From NCBI GenBank assembly GCA_948474755.1, contig CAOLHI010002540.1:124001-188000 (forward strand): a stretch of 64,000 nucleotides of DNA, written 5' to 3'. Position 1 is the first letter of the stretch. Each line of letters begins with the position of its first letter. Shown here in pieces: positions 57,625 to 64,000 of the stretch. This DNA comes from Ctenosaura bakeri. Taxonomy: Eukaryota > Chordata > Lepidosauria > Squamata > Iguanidae. The notes below the pieces were generated by a model, which saw only the letters and a list, made by a program, of their open reading frames with translations, had not been told where the DNA came from and did no database searches. A program made the position numbers and the translations under genes.

Positions 57625-58319
57625 GGCCCTTTCTGCACAACGACTGCATCGTGAGAGGAGCAGGACTGTGATGAGGCTTCTGTATGATGTCGTCATGGTC
57701 CCTCTCCTCTCCCATTGCCAGCTGGAATGATCACAGTAAATCATTGACTGAGGCCCTTTCCGCATGAGTAAGTTAAGACGGGACAAGGTGTCCTGTCACG
57801 GAGGTCATCCACACCTTGGATCAGACTAGGTTCAGACTATTTACCTTAGTTCCACACCTAAGTCTGATCCAAAATGTCCCCAAGTGGTCCTCCAGCACAC
57901 TAAGTGAAGACCGGAAAAAACAGGTTTTTCAATTTTCTGGAGCGCGCCATTTCGTTCCTGCTCAGTTGTGAAGATGCGCAGATTTGCACCAATGCGAACC
58001 TGCAATCAGCGGAGGGCGGGCTGTAGGCGTGGCCAGCGTCAGCAGTTAGTCCGGACCCACAAACGACCAGAAGCTGCCATTTTGTAAGACTCACCAGTGC
58101 GGATCTAAAGACCTTGCACTGCTCCACATCGCCCTGGAACACAGAGAGGAGCCCTGCGGAAAGGCTTAAGGGACAGTCCACATTGCTTCGAGCCAAGAAG
58201 AACCGGTGAGTAACGGCACGGAGTGATTCACTCTCCTCGTGTGGAAAGGGTCAGAGTTTCTCTGTCAATGACCCCCAATTGCATGACACTTCTGTATTTA
58301 TCTGCCATGCGGAAGGGCC
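57625..58319. mobile_element. GGCCCTTTC-type MITE, host of a nested insertion
   Basis: The outer element begins GGCCCTTTCTGCACAACGAC at 57625 and ends ATGCGGAAGGGCC at 58319. Its body (GATGTCGTCATGGTCCCTC, TCATTGACT, then AATGACCCCCAATTGCATGA) resembles 61355-61863 (CATCATCATGGTTCC, AATGACTCCCAATCGTG). Between 57751 and 58253 a second element has been inserted. Without it the host is about 190 bp. Flanking triplets do not match. Confidence 0.6.
57752..58252. mobile_element. GGCCCTTTC-family long MITE, nested
   Basis: From GGCCCTTTCCGCATGAGTAA to TCGTGTGGAAAGGGTC, 501 bp, GC-rich. Inner CACCTTGGATCAGACTAGG and ACACCTAAGTCTGATCC pair as a hairpin. It splits the host element at CATTGACT|GAG...|GTTTCTC. 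Flanking triplets TGA and AGA differ at one base. The 98-codon minus-strand frame over it is not protein-like. Confidence 0.7.
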
Positions 58320-58614
58320 AGGAGCTTGATGGAGGTGCTTCCTAACCCAGCACAGCATGGGAAAGAACCCCACTGCGCTGCAGAAGGAAGAGGCATGTCC
58401 CTTGTGCTCCCTTCCACAGGGAGCAGGTTGGTGCAGAGGGGAGCTTTTCCATCATGCTACCTTCTTGGCAAAAGTGTTGCCAGGATTATGATTGGAAGAC
58501 GACGGAACAAAGTCATAATCTTACTCAGAATTTTGGAAAATAAAAGAAATTGAATGGGAAAGCAAATGTCACACCATGCAACATAGCAACATGTGAAACA
58601 TGAAGACATACAGC

Positions 58615-58658
<44 letters not shown>

Positions 58659-59589
58659 TATTAATTTCTGAACAGTAAAGTATTAACTATTATTATAGAT
58701 ATGGATGGAGAGAAGAACCTAGAAGAAATGGAATGTGTTTTTACTCACTCTATAACTAATTGAATCTTTCATGATGAAGGCAGCTGCCACTGTGATAGTA
58801 CCTCAAAAGTGATAGTACCTCAAAATAGCTAGGAAAGATGAGAGTGTTCTCATTTATCTAAAATAAATTTAAAGTGGTACCATTGATCCTGGAGACTACA
58901 TCTACTCCTTTACCAAATGATCCATGGTGTTCTTGTTTTCGTAGAGGAACAATTTCTCATCCATCCCACTTATAAGAGTGTTGTTACCGAAGTTGGTTAA
59001 CTTTGTCCCATACAACTCGAAGGTAAACTTACAAAAGAATCCTTTCATATGCATAGTTTTCCCTGCATCCTCACTCTTTATTTTTTAGTCATACCACTTT
59101 TAGGGCAAAGAGAATATTAGGGTTTGATTTTTCCATCCCCCTATCTTCAGCATCCTGCTATATTCCAGAGATCAAAAAACAGACACACAGGCACGTATTC
59201 TTAGTGATACATGTATGTACTTGCAAGTCCAGTGTATCTCTGTCTGTCTCTCTCTCTGTGTCTCCCTCTCTCTCTCTCTCACTTGTTCAGAAGTTAGTAT
59301 TCTCTTTTTTCTTTGCAGTGCCCACGTTCATCTCACTGTTTTCAATTCAGAAACTTTTAGAGAGTTGGGTATATTGGAGAAGTATCTGGCTAGATCCTCA
59401 TAGCTAGATGCAGACTAAAGACATAACTTCCGGAGACTTCTGCAGGACCCTGTTAGATCTGAGAAGATGATGTCCTCAGTTTGCATCTAACTGTGCAAGA
59501 CACTTCTTCAATGCTCCTCACCACCACCCCACTCTCCACCAGCTATTGGATGTCCAACATGCGGTTGCAGGGGCTAATCTATGAGCCCT
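58320..59589. other. Unannotated interval with (ATG)n and (TC)n
   Basis: Holds (ATG)n at 58614-58656 (about 14 units) and a TC-rich run at 59238-59281. A small tandem duplication, GTGATAGTACCTCAAAA, is at about 58793-58825. No recognised gene or element. Confidence 0.45.
58614..58656. repeat. (ATG)n microsatellite
   Basis: About 14 uninterrupted ATG units. Confidence 0.95.
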
Positions 59590-60513
59590 GGTGATTTGAA
59601 AGGAACAGTTCTGTCTAATATATTTATAAATGATAGAATATAAAACAGGCTTATTATATTTGCAGATGGCACTAAATGGGGGGAGTAATAGCTAATACTG
59701 TAGAGAACAAGAACACAATTCAAAATTACATTGGTAGATTGGAGACCTGAGCCAAAACTATATGAATTTCAACAGAGATAAATGTAAGGTACTGCATCTA
59801 GGCAGGAAAAATGAAATACAAAGATATAAGATGGATTACACCTGGCTTGAAAGCAGTGAAAAGGATCTAGTGGTTTTAGTAGATCACAAAGTATGATGAG
59901 CAGCCAAAAAACAAAAACAAAACAAAACACACAATTCTAAGCTGCCTCAATAGGATAGTTGACATACTACAATAGATAGTATAGTGTCCACCTGGAATAA
60001 TATGTCCAGTTCTGGACACAGCAGTTCAAGAAAGATTTTGAAGAGCTGGAACTTATCAGAGAACAGAGAATAAGATGATCAAAGGTCTGGAAACTAAGCC
60101 TTCTGAGGAACAACTTAGGGAGCTGATGTGTTTAGTCTAGAAAAAAAAGAAGTGATATGATAGTTATCTTTAAGTATCTAAAGGGATGTCATGCATTTTT
60201 TAGTATCTGAAGGGATGTCATGTAGAAGATCGGGCAAACTTGTTTTCTGCTACTCTAGAGACTAGAGCATAAATGAATAGGTTAAAATTACAAGACAAAA
60301 AAAAATGCCACCTAAACATTAAGAAGGACATCTTTATTGTAAAAGCTGTTTAACAATGGAATGAACTGTTTTGGAAGCTGGTAGATTCTCCTTCTTTGGA
60401 GATCTTTAAATAGAGCTTGGATAGGCAGCTTTTAGGAGTGCTTTACTTCCTACATGGCAGGGGTGAAATAGATTGTCGTGTTCTTTTCCAGCTCTAAAAT
60501 TCTGTGATTCTGT
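59590..60513 (+). mobile_element. CR1 LINE, 5'-truncated 3' end
   Basis: The opening encodes the last part of a reverse transcriptase. IFADGTKWG at about 59658 is the decayed FADDTKLG catalytic box, with the second Asp replaced. NFNRDKCKVLHLG-like sequence follows (ATGAATTTCAACAGAGATAA...CTGCATCTAGG). The rest follows the CR1 C-terminal and 3' UTR consensus, including TGGAATAATATGTCCAGTTC and TTTAGGAGTGCTTTACTTCC. It ends in two copies of the CR1 tail octamer (ATTCTGTGATTCTGT, 60499-60513). A tandem duplication around GTATCTGAAGGGATGTCATG lies at about 60174-60225. Dead copy. Confidence 0.85.
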
Positions 60514-60534
60514 ACAGGACCTCGGCCACAAAGT

Positions 60535-60735
60535 GAAACTATAGTGCACATTTATAGTAGTTTCATTCCATACTACTATAGTTTTATACCATTTTTCTTG
60601 GCATGATTCATTTCTGTGGTATCTTGGGAATTATAGTTACTTGCAGTTCCCTGCTAGGGAACTCTAGTCTAATTCCCTGAACTACAGCACCAGACCTCTC
60701 CAACAGAGAATTCTAAGTAACTCAATAATCATGCT
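60535..60735. mobile_element. Possible decayed MITE
   Basis: GTAGTTTCATTCCATACTAC, TATCTTGGGAATTATAGTTA and TTCCCTGAACTACAGCACC follow the block order of palindromic reptile MITEs (outer TATAG, GGAAT-TCTGGGA, GTAGTTT, CTCT). Its ends are not clear. Confidence 0.35.
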
Positions 60736-61354
60736 AAACACCTGTTACTTGTGCTGGATCTGCTCCTCTGTTAGGCTGATAATGACAACATTTTCAGAGA
60801 AGAAGGGAAAAGGAGGAGGGGCAGCAGCAGCTTCTTTTATGCTAACAGATTTGTTATTCATTCATTGGTGCCTTTGATAAATATCTGCTTTAAAATGAGT
60901 CACCAAGTGATGCTGCCCATTGCCCACACTGTTAAAGAACTGTTAGCTGTAGCAATTTGTTCTTCAGGTCAAACACATGGCATTCAGGTTAGAACAAATC
61001 AAGTTAGGAACAAGATGTATGTGGAGAGTAGTATGATCTCTTTGGAGTAAGCAACATTATTTTCCATCCTTCTGAAATTTTTGAAGATTCTTATCCTATT
61101 TCTGTTTATGAAATAGATCATATAAATTAGAAATTTTGACCATGTGTATGTCTATTGAAATAATTTCCACATTGTATTAAGAAAGAATGGGAATTCTGAC
61201 ACCCTCTGGATGTTCAGCTGCAGCTCCCATCAGCTGCACTCTGTATCAGCTGGGACTTGCAATTCAAGAACCTTTAGCAGGCCACACAATTTCTACCCCT
61301 AATACATATTTAGAGGGAAGCCAATCTGGTATAGTAGTTTGCATGTTGGACTAA
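60736..61354. other. Unannotated interval
   Basis: Fragment with CAGCTGCAGCTCCCATCAGC at about 61213-61232 resembling an old DNA element also seen weakly at 6655 and 24577. Nothing else recognised. Confidence 0.4.
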
Positions 61355-61863
61355 GGCCCTTTCTTCAGGAGGCCTGCATCCCAGGAAGGAGACATGAGAG
61401 AAGTGGGACCGTGATGACACTTCCACAAGACATCATCATGGTTCCATCCTTCTCGCGTCACCAGCCAGTGCAATAGCAGCATAAATTGTTGACAGGTTTT
61501 CCCCATAAATGACTCCCAATCGTGCAACTGTCCCCTCCCCTGCTTGCATGTGGTTCTCTGATGGTACCAGCTCCTGTGGTCAATCTGGCAGTCTAACGCA
61601 TAAATGCACACATGCGCCTGATGCTGGCCAATCAGGAAAAAAGGCCACAGAAAAAGACAACCAATCAGGCAGCACAGGGTGGGGAGTAGGCATCACCATT
61701 AACACCTTAACATGGAAAGAGCAGCAGAGTGAATGCTGCTACTGCTCTGCTGCTGAGGGATGTGTGTGAGAAGGAGCAGTGGAAAGCCACACCCATCCTG
61801 TGACTAGCAATGCTGGAATCTGAACAGAGCATCACACCATCAGGGTTAGGTGTGGAAAGGGCC
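61355..61863. mobile_element. GGCCCTTTC-type long MITE with TAA target duplication
   Basis: From GGCCCTTTCTTCAGGAGG to GTTAGGTGTGGAAAGGGCC, 509 bp, flanked by TAA at 61352-61354 and 61864-61866. Body related to the host element at 57625. Contains two ACCAATCAGG/GGCCAATCAGG words about 45 bp apart. Frames on both strands of about 86 codons show no domain. Confidence 0.75.
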
Positions 61864-64000
61864 TAAGACTCTAGAGACTGTGGGTCTTTCCACACTGCAC
61901 TGTTACAGTGATATTATTTCACCTTTAATTTCACATTTTTCTTCAGTAAGGTAAAGTGGTTTACAGACCCTGAGCTATGTTTCTAAATAGGGAGATGGTG
62001 GATGGATGGAAGTGGGTGGTGCCACAGAAGGCTGACAGTAGGAAATCCATCATGTTCCAGCTGCTTGGGAAGCAGCTGTTGGCTATTTTCTACTCTGAGT
62101 TTGAGTCAAAGCTACTTATAACAGCTTTTACTGTCACCTTGCTGGGGGCACTAACAGTGAATTAAAAGAAAAACACATTGAGCCAGGCCTTGAAAGTGAA
62201 GGAACATCTCCTTTTCAGGGAACTAAGTCAGTATTCGGGTTAGAAGCTCAAAGTGTGACCGATTGTGTTTGGGTTTAGTCATCCAGCTCCATGCCCTAAA
62301 AGAGAAAGGCCCCAACCCAGTCAAGACTCTGCACAAGGGCCTGACCCCATCCATTGGTATTTTTCACCCTTGACATAGTTCCAGCCGGTAGCAATATTGA
62401 GATCAACTCTAAGGCTTTTGGTCCTCCCTGTGACTGAGTTTGGAAGCTACTAATTTAGGATAGGAGCTGCCACTATGGAAGAGGGTGGTCTTCCTGAAAG
62501 GGCTATCAAGAGGATAGGAAGGTGAAAATCCAAGGCATATATAGGGTACATTAGGCAAGAACTGGAAATGAACATGCAGCAACACATTGTTTTTTGGTAG
62601 CATGGTCATGTCTAATTGTGCAAGGCTATGGGAAAACTGAAAAAGAGGTGCACAATTTTTCACATGTACAAGAGCTAAAGAGGCATTCTAGTGGATGCTG
62701 AGGATTTCTACATGCTTAAATGAGCAAGACATGGAATGCTGCAGGACTGGATTGGCAATGGGTTTCTTCAGAAGGGGACAGAACAGAAAGTCATGGTAGA
62801 AGAGGGAGTGTGAAGGATAAGCTGATCTTGTGGGTGATTGGCATCCAAGGGTCATGTAGTGGAAGGGCTAACTCAGTTGTAAAGGCACATGGGGTGCTGC
62901 AAAAAAGCTAGACTTTGGGCTGTTCTTATTCAGAGCTCTACTGATATTGTCATTGGTTGCAGCTGCAATGGTTTGGTGGAAGGCAGGCCAGGGTGGTCAG
63001 CATTGGCCCTGGGTCCAGGATAGTGATTATTGGGATAGCAATTACTCCCAGGAATTGCTAAGTTATGGGGGTCCCCTTAAGGGTCTCAGAGGGTGCTGGG
63101 GGAAATCAGTTATGCCCAACTTAGGAGGTACACATGTTTTGTATTGCCACCTGATGGCAAGGAGAACACCCTGGCAGCCTGCCTAGGTGGATCTCATTTC
63201 TATCATCCTAAGTGTTCCAGCAGCAGGTTGGATTGTCGGGCTCATCAGTCAGCAGGTGGATTGATCAATGCCTTGATTCAGACCCATGCATGTGCCTACC
63301 CTATCAGCAACTGTAACCAATAGAGTTGTGGCCTATTTTCTTAATTAGTGTGCTTTTTTTGTTTTGTTTTGTTAATGCATTGTGGATTTCACAACTAGCA
63401 CAACTAAGCAACAGTTCTTTCTGGCATAAATTTGTGCATATTCACTGAGGCTTATTCTCAGGTGAGTGGGCATAGCAGTGCAGCCTGAAAGGCCTCTAGC
63501 AATAGTACTCAGTGGTAGATCCATTACTGGCAGTGGTTTCTGGTTAATTGCGAGGAAAGAAAGAAAGAGTTGTAGTCAATGGACACAAATACGGTGCCAA
63601 TACCCGACAAATTGGGGAGGGGGGAACTTACCAGTCCCCCACACCAAATAATTTAAGAAACACTGGCCTATAGCCCTATATTTGCAATTCAGCTTACTTT
63701 ACTAAAACCAGAGTGCTTACATGTTGTTCATGAATTCTACATTTTTTTATGACTTATACATTTTCAGATAGAATTATGTGTGCTTCAGAAGAGTACAGAA
63801 GATTGGATGCTGCAGAAACATCACAATGAAGAAATAAATCTGGCAACAATCTCACTTTGTTATTTTCTTTTGAACTCAGACAATGTCTGACCTACTTTAT
63901 TGATGTCTTAAATAAGAATGATATGATGAATTTTTCCACCTCTTGAATGGTATGGTGGAAGACAGATGTTCACAATGCAGAGATACTGTAGCGTGAGTGA
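61864..64000. other. Unannotated interval to the window edge
   Basis: A partial MITE-like left arm (TCTTTCCACACTGCACTGTT) lies at about 61887-61930. A short dispersed repeat piece (AGGCTTATTCTCAGGTGAGT) is at 63440-63485. The remaining frames, up to 86 codons, show no recognisable family. Nothing else can be supported. Confidence 0.4.

Overview
The window looks like intergenic or deep-intronic DNA of a squamate reptile, probably a lizard. Three things point there. It holds tRNA-derived SINEs with the BovB-like 3' end typical of Sauria SINEs. It holds an unusual mixture of non-LTR retrotransposons (L1, CR1, RTE/BovB, an L2-like fragment and a further clade). It also holds very many short palindromic DNA elements. 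I found no host protein-coding exon, rRNA, tRNA gene or CRISPR array. Almost every long reading frame that encodes something recognisable is a decayed LINE.

Layout. 1-1562: 3' half of a LINE ORF2 (reverse transcriptase to C-terminal zinc finger), followed by minus-strand RTE/BovB and L2-like fragments. 2455-3099: a non-autonomous hAT-type element with an 8-bp target duplication and an internal minisatellite. 3.4-10 kb: SINEs and mostly unrecognised sequence. 10229-11134: the first of four solo LTRs of one family. 11-20 kb: short and long MITEs, two of them inside a minus-strand L1 remnant (16.3-18.6 kb) and one beside an RTE/BovB remnant. 20.5-26.2 kb: a segment copied about 5 kb downstream, where the second copy sits between 28-bp direct repeats; a foldback retroelement with a 15-bp target duplication lies within the first. 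26.2-32.7 kb: a nearly full-length but dead L1 with 5' UTR, ORF1 and ORF2. 33-39.6 kb: SINE tail, MITEs and a Tigger-like element. 40.8-48.9 kb: three more solo LTRs, all on the minus strand, one nested in an older repeat. 50-64 kb: more MITEs (one nested in another), a minus-strand Sauria SINE and a CR1 3' end, with a repeat-poor interval at about 52.4-55.3 kb.

The genes do not form a pathway. The interest lies in insertion history. A large MITE group of about 180-690 bp shares GGCC-type ends and 3-bp target duplications (TTA, TAA, ATA, AGA), which suggests PIF/Harbinger-type mobilisation. It invaded LINEs and other repeats after they had settled. Family names come from remembered consensus features, since no search could be run; copy boundaries and target duplications were read directly from the sequence.
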